64,000 nt of DNA from Hydrangea macrophylla (GCA_033977485.1 CM066987.1:86832588-86896587); one strand, 5' to 3'. Shown: positions 34,036 to 45,450, counted from the first letter of the stretch. The notes: generated by a model from the letters alone, not told the origin. Program-made: numbers and translations.

Positions 34036-34907
34036 CTAAGCATAGTACTTCTTGAGGCAATTGACATTAATGGGTTCTTTGAATTCAAGTTCGTCCAAGT
34101 CTGTTAAGTATACTGCTCCCCCTTTAAGAATGGTCTTAACTAGGTAGGGTCTGACCCAATTGGGCTTAAATTTCCCTCTTGGATCAAAAACTGGCACTCT
34201 CAATTCTTTTAAGATCAAGTCACCCTCAGCAATCTTCCTTGGGTGCATCTTCTTGTTATAAGCTCTAGCTATCCCTTGTTGATATTCATGAATGTGGTTC
34301 AGTGCTTCCAATCGTTTTTTATCTCTCAATGCTAGCTCTTTGTACCTCTCTCTCAACCATTGGGATTCCTTCACCTCACACTCAGCCATTACCCTTAAAG
34401 ATTGTATCTCTATTTCTATCGGTAATATAGACACCATCCCATAAACCAACGAGTATGGTGTGACTCTAGTGGATGTCCTCACAGATAGCCTATATCCCCA
34501 CAAAGCGAATGGTAACTTCTCATGCCAATCTTTATACGTATATGCCATCTTCTATAAAATTACCTTCACATTCTTGTTTGTAGCTTCTACTACCCCATTG
34601 GTCTGTGGCCTATAGGGTGACGGCTTATGGTGGGTGATCTTATACTCTTCCAGCAGTGCTAGTACCTTAGCTTTACTATGTGATTATCAAATATGATCTC
34701 ATGAGGAACCCCATACCGACAGATAATATTATGCTTGAAGAATCTAGCCACGTCCTTGGCTTCTAACTTCGTATAGGATGCCGCTTCTACCCACTTTGTC
34801 AAGTAATCGATAACTACTATGATGTATCTATTCCCGTTTGACGACTTCTGTACCACTTCTCCAATTATATATATCCTCCATACTAAGAATGGCTAAGGTG
34901 TAGTAAG
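34036..34907 (-). pseudogene. Integrase, C-terminal part (element F), cut at 34907
   Basis: Minus-strand frames give EVVQKSSNGNRYIIVVIDYL and KWVEAASYTKLEAKDVARFF, then CRYGVPHEIIFDN (second catalytic Asp of the DD35E triad), SPYRPQTNGVVEATNKN (catalytic Glu) and the C-terminal domain WHEKLPFALWGYR...KGGAVYLTDLDELEF ending CLKKYYA at 34036. The reading is broken by a TAG (34558 region) and a frameshift near 34660. Upstream it stops abruptly at the GTAAG duplication and is continued at 59279 by the N-terminal half (…HTTPLELYS), which proves an insertion. Integrase joins the new DNA copy to the chromosome. Confidence 0.85.
34903..34907. other. Target-site duplication GTAAG (left)
   Basis: GTAAG directly before TGTGGACA of LTR B. 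The same five bases follow LTR D at 59274-59278. Confidence 0.93.
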
Positions 34908-37900
34908 TGTGGACAAGCGGAATCCCGCTTTCCCTTTTTAGTTTATTTTGAGATTGTTTTGAAAAAGGAAAGGAAAATGTCTGTTGAAAACAGATACAGA
35001 GTTGCCACTTGGTCTTTAAGGAACCAAGAAACCTAATTTTGACTCACCCAAATGGATAAAGGGCACCGGCCTTTCATAACCAAAGAACTTAGCTCAGCGT
35101 TTTGGTACGAGAGAGGAAGGAGCCTTTGTCACGACTAAAACACCCTCAACTCGCCCCGTCTTTCAACGGGCCTCAATTAGCATCCAAATAATCATCTTAT
35201 ACTATGTATGGTTCGACAATTAATACTATGATAGTATATCACATCACATAAGAATTTTGAAATGGAAGATCAAAAGAAAAGATATCGTTCATAAGATCTT
35301 AGCCAAATATCATGCAATGCAAAAGTGAAAGATCACATGAATAAACCTAGGAAAAATTGTCTAATCATATATCAAGTAATCAAGTTTTCCTAATCTAAGG
35401 GGACATGAATGGTTCTTGAAACAAATTAATCAAAGGAATCAAAAATACTTAGCAAGCTAATATGGTGTATGTTAATCTTTGAGAAAAGAAGACCTCTCAA
35501 TCCCAGGGACGGATGAGAAAGGAAGAATTAAACGAGGGGGAGCATGAACGTAAGATCTAGTTCATTCCTTATGGTCTTCTTAGATTAGGGGTCACAAAAA
35601 CCCCAAATCTTGCATGAATGCAATGCATGATCCTAGGATGTGCAAAGGTTGTTCTGTGTTTGTGTACATGGACTTTCTAAAGTGACTTAAAAGTCTAGAA
35701 CATGCATGAATGCATGAAGGAAATCATCATAGAATATGTACAAATGTATTATGGACTACTTCCTAAGATATGAACAAATTTGGAGTGCATGTAAGCATCA
35801 AATCAAAAGATGGAAGTGAAAGTATACCTACTGTGAATAGTGGACAGAACAGTGACATGATCTTGTGGAAAATGAAACGTAGGGTTAGGAATGTTTTAAA
35901 TGCATGATTCTTTATAGAGATCATCCATGGTATGTCTAGAACACAAATCAAAAAGATAATCCGCAATAACTATTACAGATTGAGATAAATTATATTAACA
36001 ATAGAGGTTATACAGAAACAGAGTCTGTACTGTCGACTGAAATGTTAGAAAATCTTAGAAAATGAAAAAAAAAACATCTAGAGACCCATATTATACAGAG
36101 AGTTCTCTAAGGCATTGAAGTTCAATGGAAAAATAAGTTGGGACCACTCTTTTTGGAAACGTTTTCTATAAAACAAGTTGAAAGTCAACCTAGTTGCTGT
36201 GACAGCAGAGGCAGAATGTTTGGAAGGAATGTTTGGACAAAAATGGACCCCTTTCAAGTGCTTTCAAGTCAAGCCAAAAATCATGGGTGTTCTATAATGA
36301 GTTAGGAAGACTTTCCAAGTGGTCTTGCATCCTTACCTTGAGTTTTGAACTCAGAATAATTCTTTGAAACTAAACAACTCACTGCTTTGAAGATTTGTTT
36401 TTAAGAGAAATAAGGTTTATTTCTTGGAATCCCAATATTGGGGGTTTTGAGGGGTTTTGAAATAGGGGTTTTGAAAATATATTTTTAGAACTTAAATGGA
36501 GATTATGACCACTTGAAATATCAACATTTGAACTTATATTAAGAACCTCCAAGATTGTTGGAGACATTGTTTTATTTTGGAAATAACCTAAAGAATACAT
36601 GGGGATGTATTGAGGTTGTAACCATCATCTATCAAACATGTTTTTAAGGTCAAGAGGTACTATCCGTAAGGATTAACTCACCTCAAATTTCATGTCCACA
36701 TCTAGATGATGATGAACTAGTAAGTAAACAATAAAAAGAAAAAGAAATGAGAGAAGAGGAGATGAACATCAAATTAAGCAAACAAGTATATAAACAAATC
36801 AATAGATGATATTCAATGATGTATTGAACTTGTAGCTTGGTGTTGCACTCATATATGGTGACATTGGACATGGAAGTAGCTTCCTCTCTCTTAAATACTC
36901 ACTAAAATGGTTGTTGGGTGGATTGAATATGAAGTAAATGGAAGTAATGAAGTAAAAACAAAGTTTAGAACTCACTATCTTGTTTCGAAATCAAAGAAGG
37001 AAGCTTCTACTCTAACCTTATCTCTACAACTCTCTCTAAAACTTCTCAAAGCTTGCATTTGACACCCCCAAAATGAGAAGTCAATGGGGGTTTATATAGG
37101 CCAATTTTGGGTGGTTTTGGGGTTTTCGAAGTACTCTCATTGGTCCAAACATCTGTGAACATAGAACTACGTCGTTTTGGTTTCTAATTAATCCATTTGA
37201 ACCTCCAAAAGAAATTACAAAAATAGACCATTCTGGGGGAGAGTGCCGCGATGGAAGTGGACCAGTGCTGCGACGGCACTGCTCCTCATTCATTCAGATA
37301 ATTCTTTTTAGGCCCCCAGAGGTTCCAGTATTCACGAAAAGGCCCTATTTCGTCCAAAATTCACAGAAAATGCATATGAACTCCAAACTGAGCTTGTGAC
37401 ATACCATTGGAAAGGTAATCGAGTCCATTTTCTGTAAAAAAAAATTATTTTGGAGATAGGTCACTTTGAAAAGTTTCGCGGTATTCGCGATAATAGCCGA
37501 TTTGATTGCCTTTTCCACCTCTGAAAATTCATAATAAATTCATTTTAAATCCAAATATTATGTGCGATATACCATTGGAAAGCTATTGACCTCTAGTATC
37601 TATGAAAAATATTTAAAAAATGATATGGTGCTCCAGTTTTAAAGTCAACTTTTGGTCAAACTGGTCAAACTTGGGATTCCGGGGAAGTTCTGGAAACCTC
37701 TTGGAGCTCTTAGGAGCTGACGTTTTTGTTCGATTTTCTTTTAAAAGTCATTTTACTATTTTCCACATGATCTAGAATAATTCTGGAACTTTTTGGCGAA
37801 TTTGGACAATTTCGGTCAAACCTTGGTCAAACCGATCAACGGGGACTTTCTGGGAACTTTCGGGACTTCCGGGGGTCTCTAGGAGCCGACGATTTCATCT

Positions 37901-38129
37901 GGTCTTGCTTTAGAACTCATTTTATTACTTTTCTTATGACATAGCGCGTTTCCAGAACATTTGGTCTGAATTCGAGAGCGTTCGGGCTTTTAGGGGTATT
38001 TTGGTCATTCTGAGCATTTTGAGAGATAGAACTAACTTCCAGGAGTCCTTTTCGAGTCTTTTCGATCATTGTGAACCATCAAGCTATGGGTCTCCTAAAT
38101 CTGATAGCCGACAAAATGGGGTGTCTACA
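34908..38129 (-). repeat. 3' LTR of element 2 (LTR B)
   Basis: 3,222 bp. Plus-strand ends TGTGGACA and TGTCTACA, so minus-strand sense TGTAGACACCCC...TGTCCACA. TATA box CCTATATAAA (minus) at 37091-37100. The palindrome array lies 142-190 bp upstream. All ORFs inside are in other LTR copies too and are not genes. Confidence 0.92.
37242..37280 (-). promoter_or_regulatory. Palindrome array in LTR B promoter
   Basis: GAGTGCCGCGATGGAAGTGG and CAGTGCTGCGACGGCACTG, two units where the other LTR copies have three. The missing middle unit is a local deletion of about 22 bp compared with LTR D. Confidence 0.65.
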
Positions 38130-38144
38130 GTTTGCCCCTCCTTG
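38130..38144 (-). promoter_or_regulatory. Polypurine tract of element 2
   Basis: AAGGAGGGGCAAAC on the minus strand, abutting the LTR start at 38129. Confidence 0.8.
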
Positions 38145-38297
38145 GCATAAACTTGCGAGGCAACGCATATCGCAAGCGAGCACCAAAGCTTTGAAGAGAC
38201 AGGTCTTTTTGGAGGCTATAGATTTAGGTAGAAGTATTGCAAAGATGTAATGATAGAAACATGATGCTGGGGCTAGGGCTGGTCATGCTCCTCGTGA

Positions 38298-38342
38298 GCT
38301 GCCTACGTGTCCCAAGGAGAATCAGACCAGAACGTAGTTCAG
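38298..38342 (+). repeat. Cargo-bracketing motif, left copy in element 2
   Basis: GCTGCCTACGTGTCCC...GAATCAGACC...CGTAGTTCAG; direct-repeat partners are at 43948-44293 beyond the cargo. Confidence 0.65.
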
Positions 38343-39571
38343 TGCACAAAGGAACAAATCACATATGCACATACACAACAATCAGGCGGATGATATGATA
38401 TAAGAATGATATGCAATGAATGGATGTGATATGAATTGCGTCCTGAGTCCTATCAAGTTTAGTGTTCTGATCTTAGTATGAGCTGGTGCTGTAGGGTGTG
38501 TGCCACTCTGAGTGGACTTGTGCCATGCTAGTGTCTCCGACTGTGATGCAGTGGCTGACTTGGATAAAGACACAATGGTTTGGAAGACTCTGGGTCTCGG
38601 GGCAAACTTCTTAAATTCCGAGAAACGTGCTTTATAAGCGAAATGGATCAGATGCAGGGTTTTTAGAGGATGATAACTACAAGTGACCAAGGGATCTTGT
38701 GATAACCGATAAGTGCAAAAGCTATGATAATGGACAAATGAGAAAGCTCATGATAATCAGGAGACACGGAGTCGTGGAAGGACGGTACTCATCTTGGAAA
38801 TATGGATACGGGCGATGTTCTGGTTGTTCCTGATGACCGATCTTCGGGTGTCGGTTATGCTTTTGGTACTTTCTGCTAGGGATAGTGGGAACTAGTATCC
38901 TTCCATTTTCGTCCTCAGGGGATGGCATAGGACTCTCAGGAAATCTCTCTTAACTGTTTCTTGATCGGGAACCAGGACCCATCTCTGAATCTCTCATGGT
39001 TGATCAGATCTTTGTGATGGTCAGTCCGAAAAACTGATTCGGGCCTTCGGGACCTAATATCTTTCTGTTTCTGTCCTCAGGGGATGGTGTAGGATTCTCG
39101 AGGATTCTCTCTTAGCTGTTTCTTGATCGGGGACCAGGATCCATCTCTGAATCTCTCACGATTGATCACATCTTCGTAATGGTCAGTCCAAAAAACCAAT
39201 TCGGGCCTTCGGGAGCTGATATCTTTCTATTTCTATCTCCGGGGGATGGCGTAAGATTCTCGAGGAATCTCTCGTAGCTATTTCTTGATCGGGAACTAGG
39301 ACTCATCTCTGAATCTCTCACGGTTGATCAGATCTTTGCAATGGTCAGTCCAAAAAATTGATTCTGGCCTTTGGGAGCTGATATCTTTGTATTTCTATCC
39401 TCGGGGGATTAATTAAATCTTCTGGGGATAAATTGGATCTGTTGGGGTTAAAACCTCAAAAATCTTGACTAAAATGGGCCACCGGGGCTAATCGGGACCA
39501 CAAACGGGCTAAAACAGGTCAGAATGGGCCAAAATAGGCTAAAATTGGGCGAAGCGGGGCCCGCAGGGGGC
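38343..39571 (+). repeat. Cargo 5' region with 162-bp minisatellite
   Basis: No gene is seen. From 38911 to about 39410 a unit repeats exactly every 162 bp (starts 38911, 39073, 39235, 39397). Each contains TCCTCAGGGGATGG, TTTCTTGATCGGGAACCAGG, CTCTGAATCTCTCACGG, TTGATCAGATCTTT and TTCGGGCCTTCGGGAGCTGA. It is the counterpart of 14246-14890 in element A. GGGCCAAAATAGGCTAAAA-type runs follow to 39560. Confidence 0.75.
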
Positions 39572-39632
39572 AGTGCCATTATAGCACTAGGCCACTGCCA
39601 CGGCGACAGTTGGCCAGTGTTGCGGCAACACT
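39572..39632 (+). promoter_or_regulatory. Palindrome array before the element 2 PMD gene
   Basis: AGTGCCATTATAGCACTAGG, CCACTGCCACGGCGACAGTTGG and CCAGTGTTGCGGCAACACT. It ends 15 bp before the ATG at 39648, so here it may lie in the transcript leader; no convincing TATA box was seen between it and the ATG. Confidence 0.6.
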
Positions 39633-39647
39633 AGGTGGCCGGACTCC

Positions 39648-42014
39648 ATGGATGTATATCTCAGGTTTTTGAGCATTTTGAGCTCATTTTTGAGTGTTTT
39701 TGGAGCCAAATTCTGTCAAAATGCAGCTTGTGCACGCTCAGGTGAGGAATCTTTCCCAATGATTAGAATTTTGATTGGGTTTTTACTTTTTTTCAAAATC
39801 TCAAGAAGAAAGTTGAGCTCCCATTTTTATTTTTCTTGCAGATCTGTGGCTTCAAGCTCAACGAGGCTGTCTAAGAAGGCCAAGGAACGGCAAAGGCCGA
39901 GAGTCAACCTCCGGAGTTGGTTTTGCATGACCCTCAACGTCACCTTTCGGCTGCGGCTCTAGCTCATTAGGTATGTGAAGCTTTCGATAGTTCAGGACTA
40001 TTCCCATGCATTGTGCTAATTTTGTGAGCCGTAGTGTGTACCTAGAGATCGTTAGATGTTCGATTTGTGCTCAAATGTTGATTTTGTGAAGTTTGGAATT
40101 CGGGCTATGAATAGTGATTTTGTGGTTTGTTGCTGCCATTTTTGATGTGTGTAGGTGCCAAAAGTGACATTAAAGGGCCATGGTAGTCTTGCCCACGCTT
40201 TCCTGTGGTATACCCAACTGTCGCCCACTGTCAAGCAGATGGTTAATGATGCAGGTTTTGGCGGCTTTTTCCGTCTGGTTTCAAAGAGTACCAATGACCT
40301 AGCCCATTTCCATGCTCTTGCTGAAAGGTGGTGGGACACGACTAATACTTTCCATCTTCCGTTCGGTGAGATGACGATGACACCTTTTGACCTCTCGATG
40401 ATTACCGGCTTGAGGGTTGGCGAGAAGCACCTAGTCTTGGATTACTTATATGATATTGACCCTAAAGCTATAAAGATGCTGATTGGGGCTGTTCCCCCTA
40501 ATTTGGAGAGGCACTGGTTCCCTTTTGGCTGGCTTTATCGGGCCTACAGAAGAGGGGGACACACTTTGAATGACCGGCAGTTGTTATAGGCCTTCTTACT
40601 GTATGTTCTTGGCTGTTCAATTTTTGCTACACAGAATGACCGGGTAAGCCTGCGGCTCCTTACTTGCTAGGCAACCATTAATGAGATTCCATCCTATCAT
40701 TGGGGCGGTTCTTCCTTAGCCCACCTTTATATGCACATGGGTGAGGTCTCCCGTGGTGGCATAAAATCTACTAGAGTTTTCTGGCGAGTTTGGGAGGTAT
40801 GTTCTATGAATTTTTCTTATCGTTTGGCCCTTTCTTGTTTCTGCTTTATAACTTTCACTTTCTTCCTGTGCAGCTCTGGAGCTTTGAGTATTTGAAGATG
40901 CTAGCCCCTACCTCTACTGACGAGTCGGGTGAGGATGAGGATGGCATTGCTCCTGTGCCTTTATTTCCTCGGGGCTTGAGGTGGCGGAGTGACGTTGTCG
41001 GAGTCAAAAGCGGGGCCCATCGGATTGTCCTTTTGAGGAACTTCTTATCTGAGCTGAAAGTTGCCAGTGTTGATTGGAAGCCTTGGGAGGGTGTTTCTTA
41101 TGCAGCTCCTGAGGAGATTCAGGTGGTTAGGCCTTTTGCTTCTTGTCGCCTCTTGATGGAGAGCCCCAAGGGCAGGCAATGGTACCTTGGCGAGCGAGTA
41201 TCTCGACAGGCGATCGGTAGCCTGAGGTATTTCGTTCCTCATGATCCTCCTATGATGGACGTTGGTGACCTTTCTGGTGCCGCTCTGTTAGTAGCCTTAG
41301 CTGGCACTGATGTTTGGGATCACATCTGCTCCGAGACTAGCTATGAGACATACCGTGTTCGCTTCCTGATGCTGAACTTCCTACTCCTAGATGTGAGTCT
41401 TTTTACGCTTTTGTCTCTATTCGTCACTCATGTTTTTGACTCATCTTTTCCCTAATTTGTTTTGTGCCTACAGCTTCACGAGATGTACAGGAGATAGGTT
41501 CCCCCAACTTCTGATCCTATCCCTCCTTGGGATTGGACTGTTAATGTTTTGGGTGCAGATGGCTCTTCGCAGGTCATGGAGGTACCACAAGTCACATGTG
41601 GTTACCCCACCCAGCCAACGGGCGTCCTCAATGTTCCCTGGAGTTACGCTGAGGAGGGTCACACCTTGGCAGCTAGCTTACGGTCCTTGGTCCTTATCCA
41701 AGACAACCGGGTATGTCTCTAATTTTGTGCTCCTTAAGGTTATGAGGTTCTAATCCTAGACTTTTCCCTTGCCAGATGGACGGTATATGGCAGTTCGCCA
41801 CCAGTCAAATGGTGTCCTTGGTAAGTTTCTAACTTGACTCTTTTTTTTTATACTTATTGTTTCTTGACTGATTGCTTTTATTTTATGTGTGCAGTGTCGA
41901 GGAGGTGGTGCCGGCTCGTCAAGGACCAGGCCAAGGTGCAGGGGTGGCAGGAGGAGGCCATCGCCGACGTACACTCCGGGTGGTCCGACAGAGGATGAAA
42001 AAGAGGAGGACTGA
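39648..42014 (+). pseudogene. Plant mobile domain (PMD) gene, seven exons, antisense cargo of element 2
   Basis: Exons with GT/AG borders: 39648-39741, 39842-39970, 40155-40796, 40874-41392, 41474-41710, 41776-41820, 41895-42014. Exon 3 carries VTLKGHGSLAHAFLWYTQLS and the PMD signature LAERWWDTTNTFHLPFGEM, MTPFDLSMITGLRVGEKH (~55-95), then LYRAYRRGGHTL and YHWGGSSLAHLYMHMGEV. Exon 4: LWSFEYLKMLAPTSTDESGE, PLFPRGLRWRSDVVGVKSGA, GRQWYLGERVSRQAIGSLRY. Exon 5: PPWDWTVNVLGADGSSQVM and EEGHTLAASLRSLVL. Exon 7: a basic tail (CRGGGAGSSRTRPRCRGGRR) and an acidic end. Exons 3-7 join in phase 0. Stops TAG at 39968, 40587, 40668 and 41495 and a 1-nt shift in exon 2 inactivate it. The family (PF10536) acts in nuclear gene and transposon silencing. 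Confidence 0.8.
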
Positions 42015-42349
42015 GGCCTTCTAAGTGGGGAAATTGTTTTGTCTCCATTTCATGTCTTTGATTGGGTTATACTAGTGAATAATGTGTAGGATGATTTATC
42101 ACCCTTGACAGAGTATTATGATGTTTTGCCTTTCGAGCCGGATAGTCTTCGGTTTAAAGGCGCAATTGTGTGCTTGTTTTGGTTGGTGGTTAAGTGACGA
42201 TATATGTGCACTGTGATTCTGTGATTGTTGATGTTACTGCGATGAGCAGCTTTGTGATAGTGAGTGTGTTGGCCTTGCAGGTGGGATAGTCCGTGAAACG
42301 GGGAGGTGCTGCCAAAATTTTGAATTTTACTAGAGCCTCGACAGAAAAT
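42015..42349 (+). other. Spacer between the element 2 cargo genes
   Basis: No palindrome array and no TATA box is seen here, unlike the F counterpart. A good splice acceptor TTGGCCTTGCAG|GTGGG at ~42280 suggests that the following ORF may be spliced to an upstream leader, possibly from the PMD transcript. Confidence 0.45.
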
Positions 42350-43348
42350 ATGGCATTGTACGATCCCGCTCAACTGACGGCTTGGCTGAACATCAAGGAT
42401 GGTGTGGATCGGATCAACCTCTTCAGCTACGGTCTGACCGAGCTATTTTCTTTTCCCCATATGGCTCTGAACACTAAGTTCATGCGTGCTACTATTGCCC
42501 ACTGGGACCCGGTAAATCATGTCTTCAATTTCAATGGCATGGAGATATGCCCCCTGTTTGAGGAGTTCTGTGATATCCTCAGCTTTGATCTGGATTTTGA
42601 CCTGATTCTTCCTTCTGTTGATTTCCCCAGTCCTACACGAGCCCTAGCTGAATACCTGAATTGTTCCACTGCTATTGCCCGCCGACTGATTCATGGTGAT
42701 GTTCTCGACATTGCTCCTATAATTGCTCGGTATGTTAGTCCTGGGAATCCTAGCGTATACGATGCCACTCGCGGGGCTGCTATGATATTATGCATGACTT
42801 TACACTTTCTATTCTCGAGTACTTCCCCTGACTTGGTGCACATGTGCCTCGGGCTGAAATTGAGTAAGAACCCCATGGCTATGGTTCTGGCCGAACCTCT
42901 GAATGGTTTGGATTGTGCTTTTAATCAAGGGGCTCTCCTTCTTTCAGGGACACCTTTGGTGTTACAGGCTTGGTTCTACAAGCGCCTTCAGTTATGGACT
43001 AGTAGCGTGCCGCCAGTTTACTTTCGCAGGGTCGTGCTTCATTCTCATTACACTTCTGCCAATTGGGTTGGCATGATGGGTGCTTTATCTGAGGCAGACA
43101 TTTGCTGGATTGTGAGACGTTGGGGCCTCCATGCTATGACCACCAACCTCGGGGATTACCAGAGAGTATGGTTGATGGGTCTAAGAGAGACTTCTTTCTA
43201 TCATCCTCGCCGATTGGCCAGACAGCACGGGCGAGTTCAAGAGGTCCTCCGGGGGTTTACTGAGAGGGTCTTTGCTTCCAGAGTCAGAGCTGTTACTACT
43301 GCTACTTTCATCAGTGGATGGGTCTGCCGAGTAAAAGCTTACCTCTAA
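42350..43348 (+). CDS. DUF7745/PMD-related protein, intact antisense cargo ORF
   Basis: Uninterrupted 332-residue frame; the ATG at 42350 (MALYDPAQLTAWLNIKDG) is preferred to the in-frame GTG at 42293 because it is the first ATG. Diagnostic core: HWDPVNHVFNFNGMEICPLF and FEEFCDILSF (~50-75). Then YVSPGNPSVYDATRGAAMIL, LKLSKNPMAMVLAEPLNGL and GTPLVLQAWFYKRLQLW (~180-220), then LSEADICWIVRRWGLHAM. The pattern resembles DUF7745, a plant family of unknown function related in layout to PMD proteins; the assignment is from memory. It runs antisense to pol, between integrase and 3' LTR. The related F gene (32448-33540) is broken. It is the only long intact frame in the cargo or pol regions. It may be expressed as a spliced downstream exon. 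Confidence 0.7.
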   Translation: MALYDPAQLTAWLNIKDGVDRINLFSYGLTELFSFPHMALNTKFMRATIAHWDPVNHVFNFNGMEICPLFEEFCDILSFDLDFDLILPSVDFPSPTRALAEYLNCSTAIARRLIHGDVLDIAPIIARYVSPGNPSVYDATRGAAMILCMTLHFLFSSTSPDLVHMCLGLKLSKNPMAMVLAEPLNGLDCAFNQGALLLSGTPLVLQAWFYKRLQLWTSSVPPVYFRRVVLHSHYTSANWVGMMGALSEADICWIVRRWGLHAMTTNLGDYQRVWLMGLRETSFYHPRRLARQHGRVQEVLRGFTERVFASRVRAVTTATFISGWVCRVKAYL

Positions 43349-44321
43349 AGACCTTTGAAGAAATAAAAGACACAAAATAAAACTAGACTTGACTGATTCT
43401 GCATCTTTCCTCTCCTAAAAGAACTTTTCGTGTTTTCATTTATCACTGCTTATGTAATACTCGAAGTTTGTTTATCGGTGAACCTTAGTTACTTGGAGAA
43501 CCTTATTTTATGCATTTGGCTTTCTGAAAACATTTGTAGTATGATTTTGATCAGATGTTTGCTTTTGGTACTTGTTTGGGCACGCTAGGATGATTAGAGG
43601 CAAATGAGGCGGGTGGCCGAAGTTTGCCCCTAGTTTGGGATATGTATGGTTGTGAGGCAAACGAGGTAGATGACCGATGTTTGCCCCTAGTTTAGAAGAG
43701 GTTCAGGCAAACGAGGCAGGTGGTCGAAGTTTGCCCCTAGTGTGAAGGGTGATTTCTAGGTTATGGTAAGGACCTCAACTTTATTTCTCTCACACGCTCA
43801 TAATTTTGCCTAGGCACCAATTAGGTGACCTAGTGAGCTCTTTTCTCTCTTTTGTTATTACTCACTTTGGATTTAACTCTAATTTTTGCCTAGGTGTCCT
43901 TTCAAATTTTTGACCTAGCGAGCCATTCTTATTTTCTTTTTGAAAGTCTGCCTACGTACCCCAGAATAGGGATCAGGTCCAACTTAGTTCGGGCCAAAGA
44001 AGTGGTTCATTTTCTGATGGGTGGGATGACCGAACCGATGTGGTTTCCTATGTATCCCCGAGTGGGAATCAGGTCGAGCGTAGTTCAGGGCGAGGTTTAT
44101 AGGAGATGGGCTATTTTTGTTGGTGTAGCGACCGAACCGATGTGGTTGCCTACATATCCCCAAGTGGGAATCAGCTCGAGCGTAGTTCAGGGCGAGGTTT
44201 GAAGGAGATAGGCTATTTTGTGGGTGAAACGACCGAACCGATGTGGTTGCCTACGTATCCCCAAGTGAAAATCAGGTCGAACGTAGTTCAGGCCGAGGTT
44301 TGAAAGAAGTTTGGAGAGTGG
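43349..44321 (+). repeat. Two minisatellites between cargo and integrase
   Basis: 43600-43745: three units of GAGGCAAACGAGGYRGGTGG + CCGAAGTTTGCCCCTAG, about 50-70 bp apart. 43948-44310: four units of ~101 bp, each with a TGCCTACGTATCCCC...GGAATCAGGTCGAGCGTAGTTC core (the bracketing motif) plus GACCGAACCGATGTGG. The ORFs at 43894-44303 follow the repeat and are not genes. The integrase stop at 44322 lies directly beyond. Confidence 0.8.
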
Positions 44322-45450
44322 TCAAGCATAGTACTTTTTGAGGTGATCCATGTTGATTGGTTCTTTGAATTTGACGCCATTGAGGTCCATGAGGTAGGTT
44401 GCTCCTACGGAAAGGATAGCTTTGACGATATAAGGGCCGACCCATTTGGGTTTGAACTTTCTGTGTGGATCAAAGATCGGGGCTCGCAATTCCTTAAGAA
44501 CAAGGTCACCCTTGACAATTTTCCTCAGACGAACCCTTTTGTTAAAAGCACGGGCTATCCTCTTTTGATCGATTCGGACATGGTCGATCGCGGCTAGGCG
44601 CTTTTCATCTATGAGAGCCAACTCTTCGTATCTTTCTCTTAACCAATCAGATTCTAAAATTTCACATTCTGCCATCACGCGCAGGGACGGTAGTTCTATC
44701 TCGACTGGAAGTACTGCTTCCATTCCATATACCAGTGAGTAAGGAGTTGCTCGTGTAGGCGTCCTTATCGATGTTCTGTATCCCCAAAGTGCGAATAGTA
44801 GCTTTTCGTGCCAATTTTTGTAGGTATTGGCCGACATCTGCAATATGGCCTTGACATTCTTATTTGCAGCTTCGACTGCCCCATTAGTTTGCGGCCTGTA
44901 TGGTGACGACTTTTGATAAGTGATTTTGTATTCCTCAAACAGATCCGTGACTTTTACTTTGAAATGACTACCATTATCTGAAATGATCTCATGGGGGACT
45001 CCATAACAACAGATGAGGTTCTTCTTGATGAACTTGGCCACTTCCTTGGCCCCCCAACTTGCTGTAGGATGCGACTTCTACCCATTTTGTGAAGTAGTCA
45101 ATGGCCACAAAAATGTATCGGTTCCCATTTGCGGCCTTCGGAACAATTTTGCCAATCATATCGATTCCCCATATCGAGAATGGCCACGGGGAGATCATAC
45201 TATAGAGCAGAGATGGCGGTACATGCATCATGTTTGCATGGATCTGGCACTTGTGGCACCTCCTCACGTATTCGCAACAATCTTTTTCCAACGTTGTCCA
45301 ATAGTACCCTTGTCTTACGATCTTTTTTGCCAACATGTGACCGTTCATATGTGGACCGCATACCCCTTCATGTATTTCTTCCATCATTTTTCTGGCGCAC
45401 TTTCCGAATAGGCAAGTTAGATTGTGACCATTGTACACTTTTTTCAACAA
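44322..45450 (-). pseudogene. Integrase (element 2)
   Basis: Zinc-binding N-terminus in the frame 45450-44989: EEIHEGVCGPHMNGHMLAKK...CCEYVRRCHKCQ (HHCC). The core follows: WGIDMIGKIVPKAANGNRY (first Asp) and FTKWVEVASYSKLG. A frameshift at a C-run (~45048-45054) moves to the frame 45041-44322: AKFIKKNLICCYGVPHEIIS, SDNGSHFKV (second Asp), PYRPQTNGAVEAANKN (Glu of DD35E), then the C-terminal domain ALWGYRTSIRTPTRATPYSL, PKWVGPYIVKAILS and the end HLKKYYA. Both frames are otherwise open, so inactivation is recent. Integrase inserts the element DNA; its last codon abuts the cargo flank. Confidence 0.88.

Noticed and set aside
43600..44310. Regularly spaced repeats resembling a CRISPR array
   Set aside because: Spacers are also repeated, units are ~60 and ~101 bp, and the context is a plant retrotransposon.
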